Assembly (NCBI GenBank): GCA_019636625.1
Contig: JAHBXE010000018.1
Location: 1 to 64,000 of the forward strand
DNA length: 64,000 bases
Source: Phycisphaeraceae bacterium
GTDB lineage: Bacteria; Planctomycetota; Phycisphaerae; Phycisphaerales; UBA1924
Reading direction: 5' to 3'
Positions 9,084-17,430 of this stretch are shown here, in pieces. The notes under the pieces were generated by a model. That model was not told the origin of the DNA and did not search any database. It worked only from the letters and a program-made list of their open reading frames with translations. The position numbers and the translations under genes were made by a program. Every line of letters begins with the position of its first letter. Positions within the stretch are counted from its first letter, which is position 1.

Positions 9084-9890
9084 CTATACCAAACCGACGC
9101 CGATCGCGGCGGCGAGCACGAGCAGCATCCCTCCGACGAACCGTCGAAGTCCCGTCATCGTGATCGACTTGACCAGACGCGTGCCCACGAAGGACCCGAC
9201 AAACGCGCACACGGTCGCGGCGACCACCAGCCCCCAGCGGCCTCCCTCACCCAGCGCCTGAACAGCCCCGCCGCCGGCACGGGCCGACATCGCCGCGGCG
9301 ATGGCGTACACCGACACGCGCGACACATCAACGATCACCGCCCCCACCACGCGCGTCCCGATGAACTGTTCCTTGCTCAGGCCGAGCCTCAGCAGAAACG
9401 CAGACCGCAGCGCCCCCTGGTGCCCCGACAAGCCGCCGAAGTACCCCGACACCAGCCCGCCCAGCCACACCCAGCGCGGACGAAACGTCGCCCGCTCGAA
9501 GCCCCGCGACATCTCCAGCAGCGCGAACGCGGCGATGACCACCGCGATAACCACCTTCACGGCCGTCACCCGGCACTCGCGCTCGCCGATCGTGTACACC
9601 GCCAGCGCCCGGGGCGCGCCGAGCCACTCCAGGGTCAGCGCCCCCGCGGCCGCCGCCAGCGCCGCCGTGATGCCGTAGCGCCAGACCGTCGGCCAGTGCG
9701 CCTGCCTTCCAACCAGCGCGAGCTTGAAGAGGTTGTTGGCAAGGTGTACCACCGCGGTCGCGGCGATCGCGACTTCGATCGGGAAGAACAGGGCGAACGC
9801 CGGCATCAGGATCGTGCCCAGGCCGAAGCCGGAGAAGAACGTGAGGCCCGCGGCCAGGAGCGCCGTGATGGAAACGAGCAGGTAATCCAT
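9084..9890 (-). CDS. TSUP (TauE/SafE) family membrane permease
   Basis: 268 residues, almost entirely hydrophobic with about eight membrane segments. The first helix pair carries GLTFFSGFGLGTILMPAFALFFPIEVA and the second half carries GYFGGLSGHQGALRSAFLL, the two inverted repeats characteristic of TSUP transporters. The family moves sulfite, sulfoacetate or other small organic anions; the substrate here is not indicated. The ATG at 9890 is chosen because the first helix follows at once. It ends a leftward unit beginning with the FHA-GAF kinase gene 52 nt upstream. A second TSUP gene lies at 48430-49305 in a sulfur-related context, so this copy may differ in substrate. Confidence 0.85.
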   Translation of the reverse strand: MDYLLVSITALLAAGLTFFSGFGLGTILMPAFALFFPIEVAIAATAVVHLANNLFKLALVGRQAHWPTVWRYGITAALAAAAGALTLEWLGAPRALAVYTIGERECRVTAVKVVIAVVIAAFALLEMSRGFERATFRPRWVWLGGLVSGYFGGLSGHQGALRSAFLLRLGLSKEQFIGTRVVGAVIVDVSRVSVYAIAAAMSARAGGGAVQALGEGGRWGLVVAATVCAFVGSFVGTRLVKSITMTGLRRFVGGMLLVLAAAIGVGLV

Positions 9891-9942
9891 GGGTACGAGC
9901 CAGAGCGAACACGCGGGACGGCGAACCACTCCAAGTGTGTGG

Positions 9943-11631
9943 CTACTCGAAGTCCGCCGCGCCGGGTCGGGAGTGGGCCGTCTCGGACGGGTCGATCACC
10001 TTCCCCGTGTCCGCCGGCAGGATAATCCGGAACGTCGCCCCCTGCCCCTCGGTGGACTCCACGCGAATCCGTCCTCGGTGCTCTTCAACGACGCGCTTGG
10101 TCACCGCGAGCCCGAGGCCTGTGCCCTTGGTTCCCTTCGTGGTCTGGAAGGGCTCGAACAGCCGGGACATGCGGTCCTTGGAAATCCCCGGACCGTTGTC
10201 GATCACGGCGATCTCCAGCGCCGCGGGCGAGCCGTCGCCCCGCTGGTTGGCCCCGAAGTAGTTCGCACGGACCGTGATCGCCCCCCGCCCCTGCGGCACC
10301 GCCTCGACCGCGTTGGTCAGCAGGTTCATGATCGCCTGGTGCATCAGCGGCGCATCCATCGGCACGGGGGGAAGGTCGCTCTCGGTGTCGACGATCAGCG
10401 CGACCCCGCGCGTCGTGCACTGGCCCTCCATCAGCTGCGCACAGTCCTCGATGAGCTTGGCGACTGGGGTAAGCTCCAGCTCGATCTGCCTCTGTCGGCT
10501 GAACGCGAGCATGTTCAGCGTGAGGCTGACAATGCGGTCGAGGTTCCGCTTGAGGATGTCCCACCCGCCCTTGGCGATCTTGAGGTCGTCTTTCTTCAGC
10601 CCCATCTCCACCACGTCCGCCCCGCCGCGAAGCCCCTGCAGGATGTTCTTGATCGCGTGCGACAGGCTCGCGACCGTCTCGCCGATGGCCGCGAGGCGCT
10701 CGGTCTGGAGCTTCTGCATGTACAGATCGGCGTTGGCCAGCGCGAGGCCCGTGTGCTGGCCGATCGCGTTCATGAGCGCGAGTTGCTCCGATGTGAACGT
10801 GTAGTTCGCGATGGAGGAGTCGACGTAAATCGCCCCGAACGTCCGCTCGCGGTACCGGATGGGCGAGCAGATCGCCGACCGGATCCGCATCCGCTGCACG
10901 CTGTCGCCCGCGGCGAAGCGGGGATCGCTCATCGCATTCGTGGACAGCACGCCCTCCGCATTCTGCACCGCGTGCTGCAGGATCGTCCGCGAGACGTTGA
11001 ACTGCGCCTCTTCCTTGTCCTTGGGCGGCGTCTTGTACTTCACCACCGCCGGGCGGAGCGAATCCTCGCCCACCCCGCTGCCAAGCAGGATGAACCCGCG
11101 CTCGGGCTTGAACTCCGCCACCACCAGTTCCAGCACGCGCTTGAGCAGTTCCTGCCGCGACAGCGCCTGCGTCGTGATCGTCGTCAACCGATAGATGACC
11201 CGCAGGTGGTCCACCGCCGCGGCACGGGGCTCGGGCTCGGCCAGGATCACCGAGTCCTCGTTGCTGGTCATCGTCGATTCGATCTCGGACTCGAGGAAGT
11301 CCGGGTTCATCAGGCGGATGACTTCCTTCTCTTCACCCGGCTCGGCGCGCCCGAAGACAAAGAGCGTGGCGCCGGTGCGGATCTGGTCGCCCTGCTTGAG
11401 TCGGGTGCGTTCGACGATCCGCGTGCCGTTGACGTACGTTCCGTTCTGGCTGGCCAGATCGCGGATCCACCACACACCATCATCGGGCGTGAGTTCCGCA
11501 TGCCGGCGGGAAACCGTGTTGTCGGTCAGCGGGAGCGCCTCGGACGACCGCCCGATGAGTTGCGGCTCGTGGTCGGGCAGTTCGAACTTGCGCCCCGTAT
11601 CCGGGCCTTGAAGAACAGTGAGAATCAGCAC
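9943..11631 (-). CDS. FHA-GAF sensor histidine kinase
   Basis: 562 residues in three parts. An FHA phosphothreonine-binding domain occupies about residues 1-80 (GRSSE, SRRH, NGTYVNGT). A GAF-type sensor follows at about 150-310, then a histidine kinase core. The phosphoacceptor helix reads SLSHAIKN with His at 325. The N box is NLLTNAVEA near 436, G1 is DNGPGI near 478 and G2 is GTGLGL. No membrane segment is present, so it is cytosolic, and no response regulator lies beside it. An FHA head on a His kinase suggests coupling to Ser/Thr phosphorylation; a Ser/Thr kinase is encoded at 22853. The start is ambiguous: GTG at 11631 directly precedes the FHA fold, while a TTG at 11682 would place the 11650-11680 hairpin inside the gene. 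Confidence 0.85.
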   Translation of the reverse strand: MLILTVLQGPDTGRKFELPDHEPQLIGRSSEALPLTDNTVSRRHAELTPDDGVWWIRDLASQNGTYVNGTRIVERTRLKQGDQIRTGATLFVFGRAEPGEEKEVIRLMNPDFLESEIESTMTSNEDSVILAEPEPRAAAVDHLRVIYRLTTITTQALSRQELLKRVLELVVAEFKPERGFILLGSGVGEDSLRPAVVKYKTPPKDKEEAQFNVSRTILQHAVQNAEGVLSTNAMSDPRFAAGDSVQRMRIRSAICSPIRYRERTFGAIYVDSSIANYTFTSEQLALMNAIGQHTGLALANADLYMQKLQTERLAAIGETVASLSHAIKNILQGLRGGADVVEMGLKKDDLKIAKGGWDILKRNLDRIVSLTLNMLAFSRQRQIELELTPVAKLIEDCAQLMEGQCTTRGVALIVDTESDLPPVPMDAPLMHQAIMNLLTNAVEAVPQGRGAITVRANYFGANQRGDGSPAALEIAVIDNGPGISKDRMSRLFEPFQTTKGTKGTGLGLAVTKRVVEEHRGRIRVESTEGQGATFRIILPADTGKVIDPSETAHSRPGAADFE

Positions 11632-11649
11632 GGGGAAGGATAGGTGAGT

Positions 11650-11680
11650 GGTGGCACGCTTCTCCGAAGCGTGCGCCACC
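11650..11680. repeat. Hairpin element with TCC loop, upstream of histidine kinase gene
   Basis: Left arm GGTGGCACGCTTC, loop TCC, right arm GAAGCGTGCGCCACC; the arms pair with a two-base bulge. It lies in the 217-nt gap between the kinase start and the 3' end of the leftward secreted-protein gene, where it could end transcription of that gene or be a dispersed repetitive element. No T-run follows. The rest of the gap (11681-11848) shows nothing recognisable. Confidence 0.6.
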
Positions 11681-11848
11681 AAGACCAGATGGGCCCAAGG
11701 TGCGATGCCTCATATCCTCCGATCCCATTCTGCCCTCGCCAAACCAACCAGCCACCCACTCGTGCCCTCGGCTCCGCAGGCTTCCGACCCAAGCCTGGAG
11801 GCCAATGTCAACCCTCATCGTCGCACAACCGAGCCAAAGTCCGCAGCG

Positions 11849-13450
11849 TCAAGGGGGATTGCACCCGCACGCGAACGACTCAAGAAACCGGGCAACATCG
11901 CCCGTGTCCGTGTGCGCATTCCGGTTGAGGTCGGCGCGCGGGTCGCCCGCGGCGAAGTACTCGACAAACTTCGCGGGATCCAGATTGGTCAAGGCCCCAT
12001 CATGGTTCACATCGGCATCCAGACAGAAGTTGACCTTTGTCACAAACACGCCCGTGCTTGGCAGACCCTCCGCGCTCACGTACCCGGTCCACACCTCGCA
12101 CCCGCGAGCGCTGGCCATGATGTAATCACCGAAGAACACCCGGTTCTGGGATGTGATGTACGTGACCACGCTGTCCTCCATGTCGAAGATGCCGGTCAGA
12201 TTCAGGGTCCACACAGGATCGGCGCTCGGCCCGGGATCGGAATTGAACGCCGCCATCGACGCCATCTTGACGCGGTACTTCCATAGGCCGCCCTCCTTCC
12301 ACGCCACGTAGTAGGTGACATGAATGGCGCCATCCGATGTGACGGCAATCGCGGGAAGGAACTGGATCGAACCCTGCGGATCGTCAAGATCCTCAACATC
12401 GCGAAGTCGTAGCACTTCGCGTCCAGCGGGGATGCCGGAGAAGTTCTCCCCGCGATCGGTACTTCTGGCGATGAACAAATCGACGTTGTCGAGCGCCGTG
12501 TTGACACTTCCGGACAGCGTGCGACCGAGAAACGCCATGTACATCACGTTTGGATTACTCGGATCGCTCGCGATGGACGGTGTGTTCAGCACATACGGAC
12601 CCCCGACGGGAACAACGGCGTCGTTTGGGTTGAACCATGCAATCACCTCTTGCTGGCTTCCACTTCCATCGCCATGAACTGTGGAACTTCGAGGTTGCAC
12701 AGAGTTGGTCCAAGTCGCCCCGTCATTGCCACTCCAGGTTGCCGACGGCATGATCAACGCGCCCGATGAAAGCTGCTCGTGGTACGCGACCACCCATCGC
12801 GTGCCGAGCGTTGTGGGCACGATGACCGCACCGTTAGGGCCTCCCGAGTTTCCACCGGACGTCGGACCGACCGGAAAGGCGCTGGCAGGCGGATCGTTTA
12901 TGGCCCGCAGCCGAGTCAGGACGGTCGCGTTAGTCACCGTGTAGACCAAGCGAAGCACATCGCTGCCGCCACCAGCGGGCGGCCCCGCCACCAGCACCCC
13001 CTTATCCACAAAATTGCCAGGGTCCGCCACGGGTTCCGCCTGATTCACGTAGGCGTTCCCGGACTGGTAACTCGAAAGCCAGAACCGCTCGCGCGGCACC
13101 TCGTCGTAGGCCATATGGCCGACCCACCCCGTGCCATCCGCCGCGAAGCAAACCATGGGGTCCGCCGCCACAAGCGATGCGCCTGAGGGAAGCGGCACCG
13201 GGCCGACCGTGGCGGCGGGCCGAAAGGCCAAACCGTTCATGGAGACGTTGTAATGCACGCGATTGGACAGCGGAGTGATGTGCTCGTGCCAAGCGACGAT
13301 GACATCATCCTTGACCTGGCTGATGCCCAGCGCCACTTCGCTCCTATGCCTCACCGAAAGGTCATCGACCCGCCATGTTGTGACCTGCTGGCCGATAACC
13401 GCCGAAGTGCACAAGCCCAGAAACGCCGCCGAATGCTTCGCCCGTCGCAT
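11849..13450 (-). CDS. Secreted BNR/sialidase-like protein with C-terminal dockerin-like module
   Basis: 533 residues with a signal peptide (AAFLGLCTSAVIGQQ). The body has features of a BNR/Asp-box type propeller: repeated stretches such as WSGNDGATWTNS and ARSTDRGENFSG resembling S-x-D-x-G-x-x-W boxes. Internal phrases such as SIASDPSNPNVMYMAF are usual in exported propeller proteins of unknown substrate. The end (DADVNHDGALTNLDPAKFVEYF, then DLNRNAHTDTGDVARFLESF, each overlapping an EF-hand-like loop) is a dockerin-type tail different in wording from the NCDGSTG tag used by the other exported proteins here. Start ATG 13450 has AAGGAG seven bases ahead. Divergent from the next gene. No catalytic residues are identified. 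Confidence 0.75.
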   Translation of the reverse strand: MRRAKHSAAFLGLCTSAVIGQQVTTWRVDDLSVRHRSEVALGISQVKDDVIVAWHEHITPLSNRVHYNVSMNGLAFRPAATVGPVPLPSGASLVAADPMVCFAADGTGWVGHMAYDEVPRERFWLSSYQSGNAYVNQAEPVADPGNFVDKGVLVAGPPAGGGSDVLRLVYTVTNATVLTRLRAINDPPASAFPVGPTSGGNSGGPNGAVIVPTTLGTRWVVAYHEQLSSGALIMPSATWSGNDGATWTNSVQPRSSTVHGDGSGSQQEVIAWFNPNDAVVPVGGPYVLNTPSIASDPSNPNVMYMAFLGRTLSGSVNTALDNVDLFIARSTDRGENFSGIPAGREVLRLRDVEDLDDPQGSIQFLPAIAVTSDGAIHVTYYVAWKEGGLWKYRVKMASMAAFNSDPGPSADPVWTLNLTGIFDMEDSVVTYITSQNRVFFGDYIMASARGCEVWTGYVSAEGLPSTGVFVTKVNFCLDADVNHDGALTNLDPAKFVEYFAAGDPRADLNRNAHTDTGDVARFLESFACGCNPP

Positions 13451-13533
13451 GGTGTACTCCTTGAATGCGTGGAAACAGCATAACACAAATGAGTCTGGTG
13501 CGATGGAGAACCCTCGATCCGACAAGAATTGTG

Positions 13534-13563
13534 TTGGAAAAAGGAACGGATTCACGGTACACT
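13534..13563 (+). promoter_or_regulatory. Candidate sigma-70 promoter for a leaderless mRNA
   Basis: TTGGAA, 18-bp spacer, TACACT, then six bases to the ATG at 13570. The geometry puts transcription start at or next to the A of the start codon, and no Shine-Dalgarno sequence is present. Confidence 0.45.
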
Positions 13564-13569
13564 GCCCGC

Positions 13570-14736
13570 ATGGCTCGAACTTGGCCATGGAGCGCTCTAG
13601 CTCTGATGGGTGTTTATCCAGCCGAAGCACAGCAATGGACGGCCGTTGTGCTGCATCCGGCGTACGCAAACTACTCCGAGGTCACCTGTTTGACAGCCAC
13701 GCGTCAGGGAGGCAATCTGACGAGGGATCAGGTTGTCAGCGAGGGCGGATTCTGGGCCGGCAACGCCGACCGGTGGATGCCGCTGTTCTCGTCATTTTTC
13801 GTGGGGTCCGTGCTGGGAATGGACGGCGATCGCCAGGTGGGCACGTTCCAAGGCGCTGCCATGTGGCAGGGGACTCCTAAGAGTTTCCTCAGCCTGCACC
13901 CGGCTGGTGTCGACGCCTCGGGTGCAACAGCGATTCGTGGCAACATGCAAGTTGGCCTCGCGTACCTCCCCTCTTCGAACGAGCACCACGCCGCCCTCTG
14001 GTATGGCACCGCCGCGAGCTTCGTCGATCTCCACCCGCCGGGTGCCGTCCGCTCCCTGTGCCGAGCCACCGATGGAACCCTCCAGGGCGGCTTCGTCGTC
14101 TGGCCCGTCATTGGCCAGCGCGCCGCGATCTGGAACGGATCCTCGCAAACCTGCATCACCCTCAGCTCCCTCGGCTCCGCCGTCTACGGCATGGCGCCCG
14201 GCGTCCAGGTCGGCGAGGTCTTCCCCGTCGGCGGTGTTCACGCCGCCCTCTGGCGCGGCACGCCCGAGAGCTTCATCGACCTCAACCCCCCGGGAGGAAC
14301 CACCCGCCTCTTCGCCACCACCGGCCGCATCCACGTCGGCCAGGGCGTCATCTCCGGCCCCGGCATCTCCCGGGCCCTCATCAACTTCGGCACCGCCGAC
14401 GCCTGGCACGACTTGCACCAGTACCTCCCCCCACACTACACCAGCTTCTCCGCCGCGCAGGCCGTGTACGAAGACGGCGACACGATCTACGCCGGCGGCT
14501 ACGCCATCCACGGCGACCGGCAGGCCATTTTGTGGATCGGCAAAGTCCCCTGCTACCCCAACTGCGACAACAGCACCGGCTCCCCCCACCTCACCGCAAA
14601 CGACTTCCAGTGCTTCCTGAACCGCTTCATCACCGGTGACGGGTACGCCAACTGCGACCGATCCACCGGCTCCCCCTCCCTCACCGCCAACGACTTCCAG
14701 TGCTTCCTCAACAGGTACGCTTCGGGTTGCCCATGA
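13570..14736 (+). CDS. Secreted repeat protein with twin dockerin-like C-terminal tag
   Basis: 388 residues with an N-terminal signal (WSALALMGVYPAEAQQ). The body contains degenerate repeats built on AALW-G-(4 residues)-F-DL-PPG (for example HAALWRGTPESFIDLNPPG), resembling HAF-type extracellular repeats found in planctomycete and cyanobacterial exported proteins. The last ~60 residues hold two copies of the tag NCD-STGSP-LTANDFQCFLN, ending in GCP. Function unknown; probably exported and anchored or sorted through the tag. The start at 13570 is supported by the signal peptide and by a promoter-like sequence directly ahead. An IS5-like element begins about 80 nt after the stop. Confidence 0.7.
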   Translation: MARTWPWSALALMGVYPAEAQQWTAVVLHPAYANYSEVTCLTATRQGGNLTRDQVVSEGGFWAGNADRWMPLFSSFFVGSVLGMDGDRQVGTFQGAAMWQGTPKSFLSLHPAGVDASGATAIRGNMQVGLAYLPSSNEHHAALWYGTAASFVDLHPPGAVRSLCRATDGTLQGGFVVWPVIGQRAAIWNGSSQTCITLSSLGSAVYGMAPGVQVGEVFPVGGVHAALWRGTPESFIDLNPPGGTTRLFATTGRIHVGQGVISGPGISRALINFGTADAWHDLHQYLPPHYTSFSAAQAVYEDGDTIYAGGYAIHGDRQAILWIGKVPCYPNCDNSTGSPHLTANDFQCFLNRFITGDGYANCDRSTGSPSLTANDFQCFLNRYASGCP

Positions 14737-14817
14737 CCCCACCCCCGCCGCGGCGTCCGTTCCTCTTAAGCGCCTTGACCCCTTGAGCATCTTGACTTCT
14801 AACAACAAACGGAATCT

Positions 14818-15956
14818 CTGAACAATCGCGCAACCGTTGTGCGAGAATGATCGTACCTGAATGCGGCCGGGTGAATCGGGCGGCATGGAGACGATCATGG
14901 GCATGCGGAAGAACGAGTCGCTGGGCTTTGTGGACGCGATGATGGTGGAGCTGGGCGGGCCGCGGTCGGGGGCGCTGCTGGAGCGGCTCGACGTGGCCAC
15001 GCCGTGGGAGAAGCTGGCGGCGCCGATCCTGAAGCTGCCGGAGTACAGGGGGACCGGGGCGGGCCGGCCGGCCTGGAGCCCGGTGCTGATGCTCAAGTGC
15101 CTGATGCTGGCCAAGTGGAACAACCTGTCGGACCCCGGGCTGGAGGAGGCGCTCAAGGACCGGATCAGCTTCCGCAAGTTCGTCGGGCTGTCCTTCACGG
15201 ACACCACGCCCGATGAGACCACGTTCGTGAAGTTCCGGGCCCGCCTGCGCGAGGCCGGCCTCCACGATGTCATCTTCGACGCGGTCGTGAAGCACATCGA
15301 GCGTCAGGGCCTGTTGGTCAAGGAGGGGACGATGGTGGATGCGACGATCATCGAGGCCCCACGCGGCCGGCCCCGTCCCGACGGCACAACCACACGCGAC
15401 CAGGACGCCAGCTTCACGAGCAAGCACGGCGTGCCGCACCACGGGTACAAGGGGCACATCGCGGCGGACCTGTCGGGGATCGTGACGGACTACCGCTTCG
15501 GCACGGCCAAGGAGCACGACAGCAACTACATCGATGAGCTGACCGATCGGGAGGCCAAGCTGGTGCTGGCCGACAGTGCGTACTCGGACCGCGCACGCCG
15601 GGAGGCGCTGCGGTCGCGCGGCGTGATCGACGGCATCTGCTACAAACGCAACCGCGGGCAGAAGAAGCTCTACGACTGGCAGGAGCGGTGGAACCGGCTG
15701 GTGTCCAAAGGCCGGGCCCGGGTCGAGCATCCCACGGCGATGCTCAAGCAGCAACTCGGGTACCGGAGGGTGAGGTACCGAGGCCGAGAACGCAACGCCC
15801 TGGACTTCGCCCTGACCCTGACCGCGTGCAACATCAAGAGGAGCCTGAGCCTGAGAGCGGCGTGAGCCGCGGGGAAGTCCCTCCAACCAAGCACCTGACC
15901 TCCTCGAGTTCACATGCGCCCGTTTCATCCGACACCACGCACGCGGTATTGTTCAG
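14818..15956 (+). mobile_element. IS5-like insertion sequence, about 1.14 kb
   Basis: Bounded by imperfect terminal inverted repeats. The left end reads CTGAACAATCGCGCAACC and the inverted right end reads CTGAACAATACCGCGTGCG; the outer nine bases are identical and the inner part has small gaps. A single DDE transposase gene fills the interior. No clear target duplication is visible at the junctions. The sequence GAGCGCCTTGAC or AAGCGCCTTGAC occurs on both sides, about 50-80 nt outside each end, and may be older flanking repeat. The long intact reading frame suggests recent or still-active insertion. Confidence 0.7.
14897..15865 (+). CDS. IS5 family DDE transposase
   Basis: About 322 residues. 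An N-terminal DNA-binding part (RPAWSPVLMLKCLMLAKWNNLSD, FRKFVGLSFTDTTPDETTFVKFR) precedes a DDE/RNase H-like catalytic domain. The catalytic acids appear as D in MVDATIIEAP, D in LVLADSAYSD and E in ARVEHPTAMLKQQLGYRRVRYRG, the last matching the YREK-like region. It should cut and rejoin the element ends. The ATG at 14897 has GGAG six bases upstream; ATGs at 14861 and 14885 are possible alternatives. No frameshift or internal stop is present, so it appears intact. Confidence 0.88.
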   Translation: MGMRKNESLGFVDAMMVELGGPRSGALLERLDVATPWEKLAAPILKLPEYRGTGAGRPAWSPVLMLKCLMLAKWNNLSDPGLEEALKDRISFRKFVGLSFTDTTPDETTFVKFRARLREAGLHDVIFDAVVKHIERQGLLVKEGTMVDATIIEAPRGRPRPDGTTTRDQDASFTSKHGVPHHGYKGHIAADLSGIVTDYRFGTAKEHDSNYIDELTDREAKLVLADSAYSDRARREALRSRGVIDGICYKRNRGQKKLYDWQERWNRLVSKGRARVEHPTAMLKQQLGYRRVRYRGRERNALDFALTLTACNIKRSLSLRAA

Positions 15957-16116
15957 ATGTTCCAAACCTTGCCCACAGCCCCAGAACCGCGATTTCACGC
16001 CGGCTCAGGATGCTTAACCCCGTCTCTGCCAACCTTGAGCGCCTTGACGATTCTCTGCTCTGGCGCTTGGTTCCGTCACGGACGCTGGTGGCATGCCTCC
16101 TTCTGGACGGTCCCAG

Positions 16117-17388
16117 TCACCACAACATCCGCACCCGGATCGTCTCCGGCATCTTCCGCAGCCGGTCCAGGATCGCCTTCCCCTCCGTCGGCTCGATGTC
16201 CAGCACGACATACCCCACCTCGCCGCGCGTCTGCAGGTGCTCGGCCACGATGTTCACGCCGAGGTCCGCGATCGCGCTGTGCATCTTCGACAGCACGCCC
16301 GGCACGTTCCGGTGGAAGTGCAGGATGCGGTGGTGGCGCGCGGCCTCGCCGACCGTCGCCGTTCGGCCATGATCCCCCGCCCGGTCCCCTTGCTCGGGCA
16401 GTTCCACCTCCGGCACGTTCACCGCCCCGGTCGTCGAGCCATTGTTGATGAACTTCGCCAGTTTCGCCGCGACATCCTCGCCGATCGCCTCCTGCGCTTC
16501 CTCCGTGCTCCCGCCGATGTGAGGTGTGAGGATGACGTTGGGCAGACCGCAGACCTCGCTCGAGAACGAATCGCCCCGGCCCGCCGGCTCTTCCGGGAAC
16601 ACATCAAGCGCCGCGCCGGACAGTTTCCCCTCCTTCACCGCCGCGGCCAGCGCGGGAATGTTCACCACCGTCCCCCGCGCGTTGTTGATGAGCGCCGCCC
16701 CCGCCTTCATCTTCCGCAGTTGGGCCGGGCCGATCATGCCCTTGGTGGACGCCGTCTCCGGAACGTGGAGCGTGACCACATCCGCCGCGCCCAGCACCTC
16801 ATCGAGCGACCGCGCCGCGCGGGCGTTGCCCAGCGGCTGCTTGGGCACGATGTCGTAGTACAGCACCTTCATGCCCATCGCCTCGGCCATCACCGAGACC
16901 TGCGAGCCGATGTGCCCATACCCGACGATGCCCAGCGTTTTGCCCCGCACTTCCCTCGCCCCGACCGCGGACTTGTCCCACACACCCGCGTGCAGTTGCG
17001 TGCTCTTCTCGAAGAGCCGTCGCGACAGGGCGATCACCTCCGCCATCGTCAACTCCGCGACGCTCCGCGTGTTCGTGAACGGCGAGTTGAACACCGGCAC
17101 ACCCCGCCCGCACGCGTGCGACAGGTTTACCTGGTTGGTCCCGATGCAGAAGCACCCCACCGCCAGCAGGTGCGGCGCCGCCTCCAGCACCTCCCGCGTC
17201 ACCTGCGTCTTGGAACGGATCCCGAGGATGTGCGCTTCCTTGACCGCCGCGACCAGGTCCGACCCTTCCAGCGCCTTGGTGAGCGTCTTGACCGTGAAGC
17301 CCTCGGCCTTGAGCGCCGCGGCACCGACCGCGTGCACGTTCTCGAGCAGCAGGACCTTGATCTTGTCTTTGGGATACGAGGTCTTCAT
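16117..17388 (-). CDS. serA: D-3-phosphoglycerate dehydrogenase
   Basis: 423 residues. It catalyses the first committed step of serine synthesis, oxidising 3-phosphoglycerate with NAD. The NAD-binding fold shows GKTLGIVGYGHIGSQV near residue 150. Active-site features include INNARGTVV (catalytic Arg), DVFPEEPAG (Glu) and LTPHIGGSTEEAQ (His). The C-terminus (NVPGVLSKMHSAIADLGVN...EHLQTRGEVGYVVLDIE) is an ACT regulatory domain, giving the length and layout of the E. coli-type enzyme with serine feedback. A TATACC hexamer stands 12 bases before the ATG, suggesting a very short leader. A 43-nt gap separates it from the upstream uppP gene in the same direction. Confidence 0.95.
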   Translation of the reverse strand: MKTSYPKDKIKVLLLENVHAVGAAALKAEGFTVKTLTKALEGSDLVAAVKEAHILGIRSKTQVTREVLEAAPHLLAVGCFCIGTNQVNLSHACGRGVPVFNSPFTNTRSVAELTMAEVIALSRRLFEKSTQLHAGVWDKSAVGAREVRGKTLGIVGYGHIGSQVSVMAEAMGMKVLYYDIVPKQPLGNARAARSLDEVLGAADVVTLHVPETASTKGMIGPAQLRKMKAGAALINNARGTVVNIPALAAAVKEGKLSGAALDVFPEEPAGRGDSFSSEVCGLPNVILTPHIGGSTEEAQEAIGEDVAAKLAKFINNGSTTGAVNVPEVELPEQGDRAGDHGRTATVGEAARHHRILHFHRNVPGVLSKMHSAIADLGVNIVAEHLQTRGEVGYVVLDIEPTEGKAILDRLRKMPETIRVRMLW

Positions 17389-17430
17389 TGGGCGCCGCAG
17401 GGTATAACCACCAGAAGCGCGGCAGCGATA

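Noticed and set aside
11632..11682. An earlier TTG start for the FHA-GAF kinase
   Set aside because: It would translate the 11650-11680 hairpin into the protein without adding any domain sequence; kept only as an alternative.
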